This document shows, piece by piece, positions 25,479 through 32,374 of a DNA stretch of 32,374 bases (the stretch's first letter is position 1; each line of letters opens with the position of its first letter). Source of the stretch: Gloeomargaritaceae cyanobacterium C42_A2020_066 (GTDB taxonomy: Bacteria; Cyanobacteriota; Cyanobacteriia; Gloeomargaritales; Gloeomargaritaceae); the NCBI GenBank assembly GCA_015272465.1, contig JACYLR010000159.1:1-32374 (forward strand), given 5' to 3'. The notes beneath the pieces are model-generated. The model worked only from the letters and a program-made list of their open reading frames with translations, had not been told where the DNA came from and made no database searches. The position numbers were made by a program, and so were the translations under genes.

Positions 25479-26762
25479 CTAGTCCAGGGCGGCTAGGGCG
25501 GCCAGCACCTCCGTCGCCGATTGCATCCGCTGGGGGAAATGGCGACGCACCATGCGTTCCAAGAGATCTGCGAGGCCGGGCTGGAGGGTGACCTGGTTTT
25601 GCCAGACCAGTTCGCCGGTGTGGGGGTCTTCAGGGATATGCAGGGGATTGAGGCCCGTGAGAGCTTGGATGGCGACGATACCAGCGGCGTAGAGATCGCT
25701 GCTAAACTGCGGCCGGCCGAGGCATTGTTCGAGGGGCATGTAACCCTGGGTGCCGACCATCACCGTTGTGGCTTCCCCCCCTAGGGAAGTGGCATGCAGG
25801 GTTTTGACAGCCCCAAAGTCAATCAAGACTAGGCGCTGATCCGTGGCCCGACGAATCAGGTTGGTAGGCTTGATGTCCCTATGTATCACCCCATGGCCAT
25901 GGACAAATTCCAGAATGGGCATCAAGTCCTGGAGGAACCGAATCACCCAGGCTTCCGGTTGCGGCCGGCCGGGCTGGAGTTCCTCGCTGAGGCGATGGCC
26001 CTGAATCCATTCCTGTACCAGAAAGAGATCCTGGTCGGGGTAGGCGAAATAGGCCAACAGGCGCGGGATTTGGTCGTGGCTGCCCAGTTCGTCTAGAATG
26101 CGGGCCTCGGCTTGGAACAGGCGGCGGGCTGTTGCCTGGGCGATTGGATCTCCCGACGAGAGACTGAGGCGCTTGATCACGCAGCGCGCCGCCTCCGGGT
26201 ATTCGGTATCGCTAGCCAGATAAGTACGGCAGCTACCCCCAGACTCCAGCAGTTGCAGGAGCTGATAGCGTCCCCCGATCGGTTGCTCAGCCAGTGGGGT
26301 CGTCATGAGAGCCGGTGGGCCTTCTAGGGGCTGACCGCTGACTAGCAGCACCAGTTCCAGCCGGCCGCCCTCGCCCAACAGATTTTTCAGGGTCAGACTC
26401 ATCCATTGCACCGGGGGAGACCCCTGGTCAGCCGCAAGGCGCACTTGCAGGGAAACCACCTGACCTGGGGTCTGCAAACATTCGTTAAATCCCTGGCTCC
26501 AGCGGGTATGGTCCTCCGGCTGGATCAGGCTGGTGAATGCTTGATGAGTCAGGACATCGGGCAGACAGGTTAACCATGCGGCCGGCCGGCCGCTGGCATG
26601 GCGGATGGTACCGTCAGCGTTGAGTACCCACACCCACCCTGAATTGGAAGCTACAGCCTGATGGAGTTCCTGCCGCTGCTGCTCCAGCACATCCAGGAAC
26701 GGCTCCAACAGGGCATCGGAGGGCGGTGGAGTATGGGATGGATGGGGTAAGCCAGCAGTCAC
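25479..26762 (-). CDS. PAS-domain serine/threonine protein kinase
   Basis: About 427 residues. N-terminal PAS-like domain (roughly residues 36-145: SGWVWVLNADGTIRHASGRPAAWL, IQPEDHTRWSQGF), then a Hanks-type kinase (from about 165): VIKRL Lys near 197, catalytic loop HRDIKPTN (294-301), DFG (315-317) and GTQGYMPLEQ. The glycine-rich loop is LLESGGSCRTYLAS. No transmembrane segment is seen, so it should be soluble. The preferred start is GTG 26762, with GAGG 6 bases upstream; TTG 26774 also fits. It is a one-gene unit convergent with the nucleotidase; the partner is unknown. Confidence 0.88.
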   Translation of the reverse strand: MTAGLPHPSHTPPPSDALLEPFLDVLEQQRQELHQAVASNSGWVWVLNADGTIRHASGRPAAWLTCLPDVLTHQAFTSLIQPEDHTRWSQGFNECLQTPGQVVSLQVRLAADQGSPPVQWMSLTLKNLLGEGGRLELVLLVSGQPLEGPPALMTTPLAEQPIGGRYQLLQLLESGGSCRTYLASDTEYPEAARCVIKRLSLSSGDPIAQATARRLFQAEARILDELGSHDQIPRLLAYFAYPDQDLFLVQEWIQGHRLSEELQPGRPQPEAWVIRFLQDLMPILEFVHGHGVIHRDIKPTNLIRRATDQRLVLIDFGAVKTLHATSLGGEATTVMVGTQGYMPLEQCLGRPQFSSDLYAAGIVAIQALTGLNPLHIPEDPHTGELVWQNQVTLQPGLADLLERMVRRHFPQRMQSATEVLAALAALD

Positions 26763-26828
26763 AGCACGCCTCAAAGCTCCTTACACCATAACCAGATTTA
26801 GACATTCCTGACCCTAAGCCTCCTAGCG

Positions 26829-27515
26829 CTAGGTTGCGGGGGGCGGGGACTTCTGACTGTAAAGACTTACCAATCGAGCGATGAAAATGTTGGGATAGAG
26901 AATGCCCGTCATCGCCTCAAGATTGGACAAAATCCGTGCGAAACGATCGACTGGAACAATGTCGCCGTAGCCCAATGTGGAAAGGGTTGTAAAGCTAAAA
27001 TAGACCATGTCTGGGTTTGGCTCATCTCCGCTTTTGAAGGCGAGAGGATTGAGATGCAAGACCATTTCGTAGAGGGACGCCCAGAACAGTCCCAACAGGA
27101 GATAGACGCAAATACCTCCTTTTATCGTGTCTTTATCAACTTGATGTTCGTGAAATATTTCATTAGTTATAGTGAGAATGGGGATGGCTAAAAAAACAGC
27201 AAAACATAGCTCAGCAATGAATGAAAGACGCATATTGGGGAGCAGCAGGTTTGTCCCTAGAGAAATGGTAAATATGGAAAAGAGACAGAGGGAGAGAAAA
27301 TAGTAAAACCTGAGCAGGTGACCTCCGATTAATGTCCGAATGACAATGATCATCAGCCAAACGAAATACATAGAAGACAGGAGAGCGCCAATGGTCAACC
27401 CATTCCAAAACGGCCGGCCGATGAATAAACTAAGGAGGCTGATCAGCAGTACGTTGTATTTTTGGCTGTACAACCAGTCGGGCTGTTTTCGTGCTCTGAG
27501 GCTCCTAAATATCAC
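26829..27515 (-). CDS. Potassium-channel-like membrane protein
   Basis: A 228-residue protein with about six hydrophobic segments (LLISLLSLFIG, TIGALLSSMYFVWLMIIVI, FYYFLSLCLFSIFTISLG, LCFAVFLAIPILTI, GICVYLLLGLFWASLYEMV, ...) and a pore loop with the potassium filter TTLSTLGYGDIVPV near the C-terminus (Ion_trans_2, PF07885). No cytoplasmic RCK domain follows. Codons are clearly more AT-rich than in neighbouring genes, suggesting later acquisition, although a GGCCGGCC site is present (27412, encoding GRP). ATG 27515 is the start; ribosome site not strong. Confidence 0.82.
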   Translation of the reverse strand: MIFRSLRARKQPDWLYSQKYNVLLISLLSLFIGRPFWNGLTIGALLSSMYFVWLMIIVIRTLIGGHLLRFYYFLSLCLFSIFTISLGTNLLLPNMRLSFIAELCFAVFLAIPILTITNEIFHEHQVDKDTIKGGICVYLLLGLFWASLYEMVLHLNPLAFKSGDEPNPDMVYFSFTTLSTLGYGDIVPVDRFARILSNLEAMTGILYPNIFIARLVSLYSQKSPPPAT

Positions 27516-27696
27516 TTTTTACCCCCTGGAATCGGTAATTGACTGTATGAGATGGGTGCGTAAATCCCAGACTACTTTTCTGAATTATTCAGGTTGATGT
27601 ATGTTAACAGGCTCAAACTACCTTTGAATTGGAAAACACAGTGTCAGTCTCAGGACAATTTATACTATAAATAGGTGTTGTTCAAGCATAGACAGT

Positions 27697-27945
27697 ATGG
27701 AAGTCTCACCTTCTGGAGAGCTTGCTGCCGAAGACCAAGCCCGGCTTGATCGCTTCCAGCGAACCATCGACCGGATTTTGGCTGATGGTTGTGTGTCCCG
27801 GCAGGAATTGCTGGATCTGCGCGCAACCCTCAGTCAGACCAACAGCCTAGGGCATTTGCCTGTGGAGTTGGCGCGGACTGCAACCGCTCGCTATATGGAA
27901 CTAATGGCCCAAGTCAACCAGGGACAGGTGCTGATGGAGGATTGA
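27697..27945 (+). CDS. Uncharacterised 82-residue protein
   Basis: I do not recognise the family. The protein MEVSPSGELAAEDQARLDRF continues QRTIDRILADGCVSRQELLDLRATLSQ and is probably all-helical and soluble, with a single Cys. Codon use is like that of resident genes. The upstream gap (27516-27696) is AT-rich, with TATACTATAAATA at 27662-27674 as a possible -10 region about 25 bases before the start. It ends 8 bases from the convergent DivIVA-like gene. Confidence 0.55.
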   Translation: MEVSPSGELAAEDQARLDRFQRTIDRILADGCVSRQELLDLRATLSQTNSLGHLPVELARTATARYMELMAQVNQGQVLMED

Positions 27946-27953
27946 GCAACGAC

Positions 27954-28790
27954 CTAGGGGCGTTGGGGGCGAGAGTCGGCGGCCGGCCGGCCGGGTACAC
28001 CGTCTTGGCTCATCTGGGTGGCCCCGTGCCTCTGGCGGAGTTGTTGGCGGCCATTTTGAACAGCCCGCAGATTGTCCTGGAGAGGACGCAGGTTATTGGT
28101 CAGCAACTGCTCCAACTGGGCGAGTAGCCGATCCGCATAGGTCTCCGCCTCCGATTCCAGCCGATCCCGCTCCGCCAGGGTTTGCTGGCGTAGTTGGGTG
28201 ACCTCTTGGTGGGTTTGCTGCCGCAACTGAGTGACTTCCTGCTGGGCCTGTTGCCGGAGTTGCATCACCTCTTGCTGGGCCTGTTGGCGCAACTGCGCGA
28301 TGTCTCGCTGCGCTTGCTGCTGCATTTGGGCGATGTCCTGTTGAACCTTTTGCCGCATTTGGTTCAAGTCATTGGTGGTGCGCTGCCACAGGGTTTCGCA
28401 TTCCTGTTGGGTTTGGGCACGCAACCGCTGGGCTTCCTGCTGGGCCTGCTGGGTGATCACATGGCCATCTAAAAGTTGGGCAGCCTGGGTCTGGGCTGTG
28501 GTGATCTGCTGCTGGGCAAATTCCTCGGAACGACGCAGGATTTCGTGGCGTTGTTGCAGGGTCGCCTCGGCCTCTTGCACCATGGCCGGTAGGTTGTGCC
28601 GCAGGTGATCCAGGTGGTCGAACACCTCCCGCTCACTGACCAGCACCCACCCGGTCAGCCAAACCCGGTTACTCTGGGTGAGCAGCAGGTCTTCCAGGGC
28701 ATCAATGGCCTGGTTGAGTTGGAGGTAGGCCGCCTCGGTGGGGTTGGCGGAGCCGGCCGGCCGGCCGTTGGTGCTGGTATCAGAAAGCAT
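27954..28790 (-). CDS. DivIVA-like coiled-coil protein (Cdv3 candidate)
   Basis: A 278-residue protein from ATG 28790 ([13 protein letters not shown]); the frame is open to 28853 but the earlier part is inside coaD. An N-terminal helical domain ([47 protein letters not shown]) resembles the DivIVA-like cyanobacterial division protein Cdv3, followed by a very long Gln-rich coiled coil containing six 11-residue repeats (138-203) and a polar tail. Assignment to Cdv3 is by general resemblance, not certain. Its ATG overlaps the coaD end by 11 bases, so translation is probably coupled. Confidence 0.7.
   Translation of the reverse strand: MLSDTSTNGRPAGSANPTEAAYLQLNQAIDALEDLLLTQSNRVWLTGWVLVSEREVFDHLDHLRHNLPAMVQEAEATLQQRHEILRRSEEFAQQQITTAQTQAAQLLDGHVITQQAQQEAQRLRAQTQQECETLWQRTTNDLNQMRQKVQQDIAQMQQQAQRDIAQLRQQAQQEVMQLRQQAQQEVTQLRQQTHQEVTQLRQQTLAERDRLESEAETYADRLLAQLEQLLTNNLRPLQDNLRAVQNGRQQLRQRHGATQMSQDGVPGRPAADSRPQRP
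28182..28379 (-). repeat. Six tandem 33-bp in-frame repeats in the DivIVA-like gene
   Basis: Read on the minus strand, the units encode [55 protein letters not shown] and [11 protein letters not shown]. The 11-residue period is a hendecad coiled-coil period. Units 3-6 are the most alike in both protein and DNA. Confidence 0.85.
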
Positions 28791-29253
28791 AGGCAAGATC
28801 CTGGGCAACCACAGGCGGAACAAGGTGATCGATAGCCCCCCCCAGGCGGGCAATTTCCTTGACCAGGCTGCTACTCAAAAAACTGTACTCAGTGGCCGTG
28901 GTCAGGAACAAGGTTTCCAGGAATGGACAGAGGCTCTTGTTTGTGTGGGCCATCTGTAGTTCATATTCAAAATCTGACAGCACTCGCAGACCCCGCAGAA
29001 TGACGCTAGCGTGCCGCTGCTGGGCATAGGCGACCGTCAAACCCTCAAAGCTATCGGCTTCCACATTGGTTAGATGCTGGGTGGTGGCTTGGATTTGCTG
29101 GAGTCGCCGCTCCACTGAAAACAGGGGCTGCTTCTGGGGATTACGCAGTACCGCTACGATCACCCGCTGAAATAGGCGGCTACCGCGCTCGATCACGTCC
29201 AGATGACCGAGGGTAATCGGATCAAAACTGCCGGGATAAATGGCAACAACCAA
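28780..29253 (-). CDS. coaD: Phosphopantetheine adenylyltransferase
   Basis: Fourth step of coenzyme A synthesis: adenylates 4'-phosphopantetheine. [21 protein letters not shown] with the nucleotide-binding T/HxGH (TLGH), [48 protein letters not shown] are all family signatures. I prefer TTG 29253 (LVVAIYPGS), which gives 157 residues and the usual N-terminus; GTG 29283, with AGGT 9 bases upstream, would add ten residues. Stop overlaps the DivIVA-like start by 11 bases. Confidence 0.94.
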   Translation of the reverse strand: MVVAIYPGSFDPITLGHLDVIERGSRLFQRVIVAVLRNPQKQPLFSVERRLQQIQATTQHLTNVEADSFEGLTVAYAQQRHASVILRGLRVLSDFEYELQMAHTNKSLCPFLETLFLTTATEYSFLSSSLVKEIARLGGAIDHLVPPVVAQDLAYAF

Positions 29254-29332
29254 CGGGATGTCCAGGAGGAAGAACCTAGACACACCATAGCAGACCTACC
29301 CTGTGGTTTTACCTACGGCCGGCCGGGTTTTT

Positions 29333-29674
29333 CTACTCCTGGGGGGCGAGGCGGGGGTAGCCCATACTGTAGTTGAGGACGCGACTCTCCAGGTTGTAGC
29401 TGATTTCACCGGCTTGGAGCAGGGCGCGGATCAAATGCTCCAGATCGGAGCCAATGCGGCGAAGGGTGTAGTCCGTGAGGTCGGCGCCCGCGTAGCCAGA
29501 AACCAATTCCTCAAACCGTGTGAAGACCTTCTCTAGGGCGGCCGGTGTCCAGGTAAATTCGTTGTCCGGGTCTACATCCAGGGTAAGACGGTTCGGACTG
29601 GGAACCAGCGTTTCATCGACCACCTCGGCCGCCAGGATATGGACGTGGCGGGTTGTGCTTTTCAGAAGAGTCAC
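29333..29674 (-). CDS. ndhM: NAD(P)H-quinone oxidoreductase subunit M
   Basis: NdhM is a peripheral subunit of the cyanobacterial NDH-1 complex, which works in cyclic electron flow, respiration and CO2 uptake. The product contains [54 protein letters not shown] and [20 protein letters not shown], matching the family throughout. I chose GTG 29674, which gives the family N-terminus and 113 residues; ATG 29704 would add ten residues and has no ribosome site. It precedes coaD on the same strand with about 80 bases between. Confidence 0.93.
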   Translation of the reverse strand: MTLLKSTTRHVHILAAEVVDETLVPSPNRLTLDVDPDNEFTWTPAALEKVFTRFEELVSGYAGADLTDYTLRRIGSDLEHLIRALLQAGEISYNLESRVLNYSMGYPRLAPQE

Positions 29675-29765
29675 GGCGGAATCTCGGCAAGCGTCAGATG
29701 CCATTCTAGGCGGCCGGCCGGCCGGCGGGAAAGGGTGCTTTCTATACGTTCGCTAAGCTGAACCT

Positions 29766-30247
29766 ATGATCGAGACTTATGGTATGACGGTCACTCGCAC
29801 ACTCTACGATACCGATTTCAATTTTTGGGTAGCGGCCCAAGTTGCGGCCCTCCGCCAGGGGCAGGTGCAGAACCTTGACCTAGAGAACCTGGCCGAGGAG
29901 GTGGCAGGCTTGGCCACGAGCCAGAAAAGTGCGTCCGCAGTCACCTGAGGGTGTTACTGATGCACCTCCTCAAGTGGACTTATCAGGCCAACCGCCGATC
30001 CCAAAGCTGGCGAAACACAATCATCCAGGCGTGGGCCGCTGTCGATGATGTCCTCGTGGATAGCCCCAGCCTCCACCGGTTTCTCGACACAGACCTAGGT
30101 TATGCCTACGGGCAAGCCAGGAAGGATGCTGCCCAGGAAACGGGCTTGCCCCTGACCTGCTTTTCTGAAGCTTGCCCCTACACCCTAGCCCAAATCATGG
30201 CCGAAGACTTCTGGCCGCTCGGCCAAGGAGACGAGGGAGTCGCCTGA
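29766..30247 (+). pseudogene. DUF29 family gene broken by a single-base frameshift
   Basis: The first frame gives TRTLYDTDFNFWVAAQVAALRQGQVQNLDLENLAEEVAGLATSQKS and then runs to a stop at 29946-29948. The next frame continues SHLRVLLMHLLKWTYQANRRSQSWRNTI to VA at 30247. Together they make a typical DUF29 protein (LYDTDFxxW, DLENLxEEVxxL, VLLMHLLKWxYQ). Near 29931 AGTGCG-TCCGCAGT would read correctly with one more G (GCG GTC CGC AGT, giving AVRSHLRV). DUF29 function is unknown. Either a true pseudogene or a base-calling error; start may be ATG 29766 or 29784. Confidence 0.8.
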
Positions 30248-30405
30248 GCAGTAAGGCAGGGGGGCGCTTCCCTAAAGCGTCGGGTAGGAAGTTTGAGGTG
30301 ACGGCCGGCCTCTCATGCTAGGGTAGCGCGCCCAAGTCGTAGATCCAGTCCTGTACACCGCCTACTCCCTTCCCATAGGCCAACCTTGCATCAAACGCCA
30401 TAACC

Positions 30406-30918
30406 CTAAACGCCCAAGGCCGGCCGAATCTGCGCGATCCAGGCTTTAATCCGGGATGTCGTGAGTTCCGGCTGATTGTCCTCATCAATTGCCAAACCCA
30501 CAAACTTGCCCTCGCGTACGGCCTTAGATTCGTTGAAGTCATACCCGTCTGTGGGCCAATAGCCTACGGTTCTGCCACCGAGGGCCGTAATCTTCTCTTC
30601 CAAGATTCCCATAGCATCCTGGAAGTTATCGGGGTAACCTATCTGGTCACCTGCACCAAAATAGGCGACTGTCTTGCCTTCAAAGTTAATGGCATCCAGT
30701 TCCTCGTAGAAGCCTTCCCAGTCCGCCTGAAGTTCCCCGACATTCCAAGTGGGACAGCCGATGAGGAGGGCACTGTAGGGTTCAAAGTCCTCTGGGGCAG
30801 CATTGGCAATGTCCAGTACATCAACAACACCACTGCCTCCCAGTTCCTTTTGAATGCGTTCCGCAAGGGTCTGCGTATTACCTGTTTGAGTACCGTAGAA
30901 AAGACCGATCTTTGCCAT
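30406..30918 (-). CDS. isiB: Flavodoxin (iron-stress induced)
   Basis: FMN electron carrier that replaces ferredoxin at photosystem I under iron shortage. The phosphate loop IGLFYGTQTGNTQTLAERI is at the N-terminus, the FMN-ring loops are PTWNVGELQADWEGF and YFGAGDQIGYPDNFQDAMG, and the long-chain insert (GYWPTDGYDFNESKAVREGKFVGLAIDEDNQ) identifies a long-chain flavodoxin of 170 residues. ATG 30918 is clear. It is second in the isiA-isiB operon, 148 bases after isiA. Its last codons contain a GGCCGGCC site (30418, encoding RPA). Confidence 0.95.
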   Translation of the reverse strand: MAKIGLFYGTQTGNTQTLAERIQKELGGSGVVDVLDIANAAPEDFEPYSALLIGCPTWNVGELQADWEGFYEELDAINFEGKTVAYFGAGDQIGYPDNFQDAMGILEEKITALGGRTVGYWPTDGYDFNESKAVREGKFVGLAIDEDNQPELTTSRIKAWIAQIRPALGV

Positions 30919-30962
30919 GACTTCTTAACCTTTGCCTTGTGAGAAGAACAGAGTGAGCGGGA

Positions 30963-31054
30963 AGTATACCTGTGTGGGTAATGAGTCATTTCTGGAGTGG
31001 CAAGGTACAGGGTATACGAAGAGAGGCTGTCTTTCAGCACAACCTGTACCTCTC
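30963..31054 (-). promoter_or_regulatory. Structured isiA-isiB intercistronic RNA with competing hairpins
   Basis: In transcript order: AGGTACAGG (31051-31043) pairs perfectly with CCTGTACCT (31011-31003) across a 31-base loop. GTATACCCTGT (31017-31007) can instead pair with ACAGGTATAC (30973-30964), ten pairs with one bulge. These two use the same middle segment and exclude each other. A third, GAGAGG (31054-31049) with CCTCTC (31026-31021) around GCTG/CAGC, competes with the first. Such a structure could reduce read-through into isiB or protect the isiA message. Confidence 0.5.
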
Positions 31055-31066
31055 ATGGAGACGGGT

Positions 31067-32095
31067 CTAGACCTCGATGGCGTTGAGGGCTTTCTCAACT
31101 CGCTTGAAGTCAAAACCCATAGCCCGCAGGGCATGCCAGAGATGGCCCTGGAGAAAGAAGAAGGCTAGGAAGAAGTGGGCATTAGCCAGCCAGCAACGGG
31201 AGGTGTGGCCATAGTTCGGCAACTGGATTGTGTCAGCGAAGTAGGGGACAATACCCAGCTTGATTTCCAGCGGGGGGCCGTAAAATTCCGGGGGATAGGC
31301 GAGGGTATTGACTGCACAGAAATAGGCCGCCACAAAACCAGCCAAGGCAATTCCTCCCAGGGCATAGGAAAGAATGGCTTCGCCAGAGAAGATCAGGACT
31401 TTCCGTGCCCAGGCCAGAGGGGGCACCAGAATGTGCCAAATGCCGCCCCCAATCAACATCAGACCCACATAAATGTGGCCGCCCACCAAGTCTTCGAGGC
31501 TGGTAATCGACGCGAAGTGGGTTTGATAGCCATAGATGATCGCTGGGTTGAGGGTTGGCTCGCTGATCACCCGCACTGTTTGGCTGGTGGCGTCGTAAAG
31601 CCCCCCCCAGAACATAGCTTTCATTACGAGCAGTAAGGCCCCCGCTCCCAAGAAAAGGAGGTGATGGCCCAGGATTAGGCCGAGCTGCTTGGGGTCGTCC
31701 CAGTTGAAGTGGAATCGACGGGCCTGTCCCGTGGCTTTACTGAGGTCATCGGGGACGCGCAGGGTGTGGAACAGGGCACCCGCTCCCAGGACAGCAGAGG
31801 AAATTAGGTGAACTGCCCCAACAACAAAATAGGGGTAGGTATCGACCACTTGACCGCCCTCGCCCAGCCCCAAACCCAGGGTGGCCAGGTGGGGCAGGAG
31901 AATGACGCCCTGTTCGCCCATGGGTTGGGCAAGGTCAAGGCCCGAAATTTCGTAGAGCGTGAAGGCACCTGCCCAGAAAGTGATCAGCGCAGCTTGGGCG
32001 ACATGAGCGGCAATGAACAGTCCGGAGAGGTTGGCAAAGCGGGCATTGCCAGCCCACCAGGCGAATGTCACCGCCGGATTGCCATAGGTTTGCAT
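31067..32095 (-). CDS. isiA: Iron-stress chlorophyll-binding protein IsiA (CP43')
   Basis: IsiA forms chlorophyll antenna rings around photosystem I in iron-starved cells. The 342 residues match the CP43-like family: [49 protein letters not shown] at the N-terminus, six transmembrane helices with conserved His ([52 protein letters not shown]) and no large lumenal loop between helices 5 and 6, unlike PsbC. No PsaL-like C-terminal extension. ATG 32095 has AAGGAG 8 bases upstream. It precedes isiB, the classical iron-stress operon. Confidence 0.96.
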   Translation of the reverse strand: MQTYGNPAVTFAWWAGNARFANLSGLFIAAHVAQAALITFWAGAFTLYEISGLDLAQPMGEQGVILLPHLATLGLGLGEGGQVVDTYPYFVVGAVHLISSAVLGAGALFHTLRVPDDLSKATGQARRFHFNWDDPKQLGLILGHHLLFLGAGALLLVMKAMFWGGLYDATSQTVRVISEPTLNPAIIYGYQTHFASITSLEDLVGGHIYVGLMLIGGGIWHILVPPLAWARKVLIFSGEAILSYALGGIALAGFVAAYFCAVNTLAYPPEFYGPPLEIKLGIVPYFADTIQLPNYGHTSRCWLANAHFFLAFFFLQGHLWHALRAMGFDFKRVEKALNAIEV

Positions 32096-32108
32096 GGGGC
32101 AACTCCTT

Positions 32109-32281
32109 GATGAGAATAAGAATGGGAAAACAAACAGCCAGCATTGGATGGTATGGCTAAGTGCTTACCACCCCGATGTCTGACTAGGTAAAGGCCGACC
32201 CAGAGAAGCCGGCCTGACCAGACTTTTCGGTTGAGCTTAAGGAGGGAGTCATTCATCCTTCTAATGAGAAGTACTCTCAAT
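32109..32281 (-). promoter_or_regulatory. isiA upstream region with Fur-box-like palindromes
   Basis: The palindrome TGAGA-AGTAC-TCTCA (32265-32279; flanked AAT/AATA) resembles cyanobacterial Fur boxes and lies about 170 bases upstream of isiA. Closer to the gene, CATTCTTATTCTCATCA (minus strand, about 32124-32108) has two related half-sites just before the ribosome site. isiA is Fur-controlled in known cyanobacteria; binding here is inferred. The remaining bases to 32374 show no gene start that I can support. Confidence 0.5.
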
Positions 32282-32374
32282 AGAGGACTAGAGGAACATT
32301 AACACAGGATCCCCTTACTGAGGGCTGGTCAAGATGTTAAGTGATGTGAATAACGGTTTGATTACAGAAGAGTC

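Larger units (their letters stand above)
861..30425. repeat. Hyper-iterated palindromic octamer GGCCGGCC (dispersed, about 63 loci)
   Basis: Loci counted by eye include 861, 1180, 1435, 1917, 3189, 3362, 4361, 4557, 5087, 5249, 5498, 5784, 6120, 6342, 6534, 6687, 6816, 7084, 7431, 7614, 8169, 8947, 9262, 10099, 10516, 11266, 11361, 11423, 12326, 12588, 13236, 14261, 14391, 14988, 15053, 15231, 16538, 16749, 18734, 18913, 19272, 19670, 19787, 19901, 21312, 21973, 22490, 22813, 23227, 23469, 23904, 24675, 25442, 25711, 25963, 26580, 27412, 27981, 28755, 29317, 29712, 30303 and 30418. Eleven are double (GGCCGGCCGGCC). Most extend to CGGCCGGCCG. Sites fall in all three codon registers and in gaps, so selection on protein does not explain them. 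HIP1 of other cyanobacteria (GCGATCGC) was not noticed. Confidence 0.9.

Noticed and set aside
28182-28379. CRISPR-like array, because of regular 33-base spacing
   Set aside because: The units are contiguous, in frame, and encode a hendecad coiled coil; there are no spacers.
30255-30300. Hairpin CGCTT-CCCTA-AAGCG with neighbouring sequence reminiscent of IS200/IS605 ends
   Set aside because: No transposase or tnpB remains are present nearby and the match is only to a short stem.

Overview
The window looks like chromosomal DNA of a GC-rich cyanobacterium. It carries photosystem I genes (psaK, psaF, psaJ, psaL), the iron-stress pair isiA-isiB, ndhM, thf1 (psb29), pipX-pipY, a plastoquinone-pathway prenyltransferase and a CPP1-like protein. 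The r-protein run begins directly with rplC, as is usual in cyanobacteria and plastids, where rpsJ lies elsewhere. I cannot name the genus. I saw no tRNA, rRNA, CRISPR array, transposase, prophage or recognisable defence system.

Layout. 1-1.75 kb: start of the ribosomal protein operon (rplC-rplD-rplW, minus strand) with its leader. 1.8-5.6 kb: HAD hydrolase, CPP1-like membrane protein, a small unknown protein, UbiA-type prenyltransferase and MutY, in alternating orientation with two convergent 3' overlaps. 5.65-9.3 kb: photosystem I genes on the minus strand (psaK, then psaF-psaJ-psaL), with the NAD(P)HX repair enzyme and a coiled-coil protein between them. The 41-residue psaJ is short and easy to miss. 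9.5-13.9 kb: TPR lipoprotein, tsaD, rbfA, thf1, a Dabb protein and a 1-Cys peroxiredoxin. 14.1-20.4 kb: amidase, fructosamine-kinase-like protein, a frameshifted sulfotransferase, a class A PBP, tyrS and a DUF4168 protein. 20.4-21.0 kb is a non-coding stretch. 21.0-23.7 kb: pipX-pipY-sepF-proC. 23.8-29.7 kb: 5'-nucleotidase-like exported protein, PAS-kinase, potassium-channel-like protein, small unknown protein, DivIVA-like protein, coaD and ndhM. 29.8-32.4 kb: a frameshifted DUF29 gene, then isiB and isiA with structured intercistronic RNA and Fur-box-like palindromes upstream.

The most striking feature is not a gene. The octamer palindrome GGCCGGCC occurs at about 63 separate places (74 counting overlapping registers; counted by eye), in coding and non-coding DNA alike. 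Roughly two would be expected by chance at about 60% GC. It resembles the cyanobacterial HIP1 phenomenon (GCGATCGC), but with a different word, and I noticed no GCGATCGC here. Other points of interest are the psaF-psaJ-psaL linkage without an adjacent psaI, mutually exclusive hairpins between isiA and isiB, a 6 x 33 bp in-frame repeat in the DivIVA-like gene, and two genes each broken by the apparent loss of one base.
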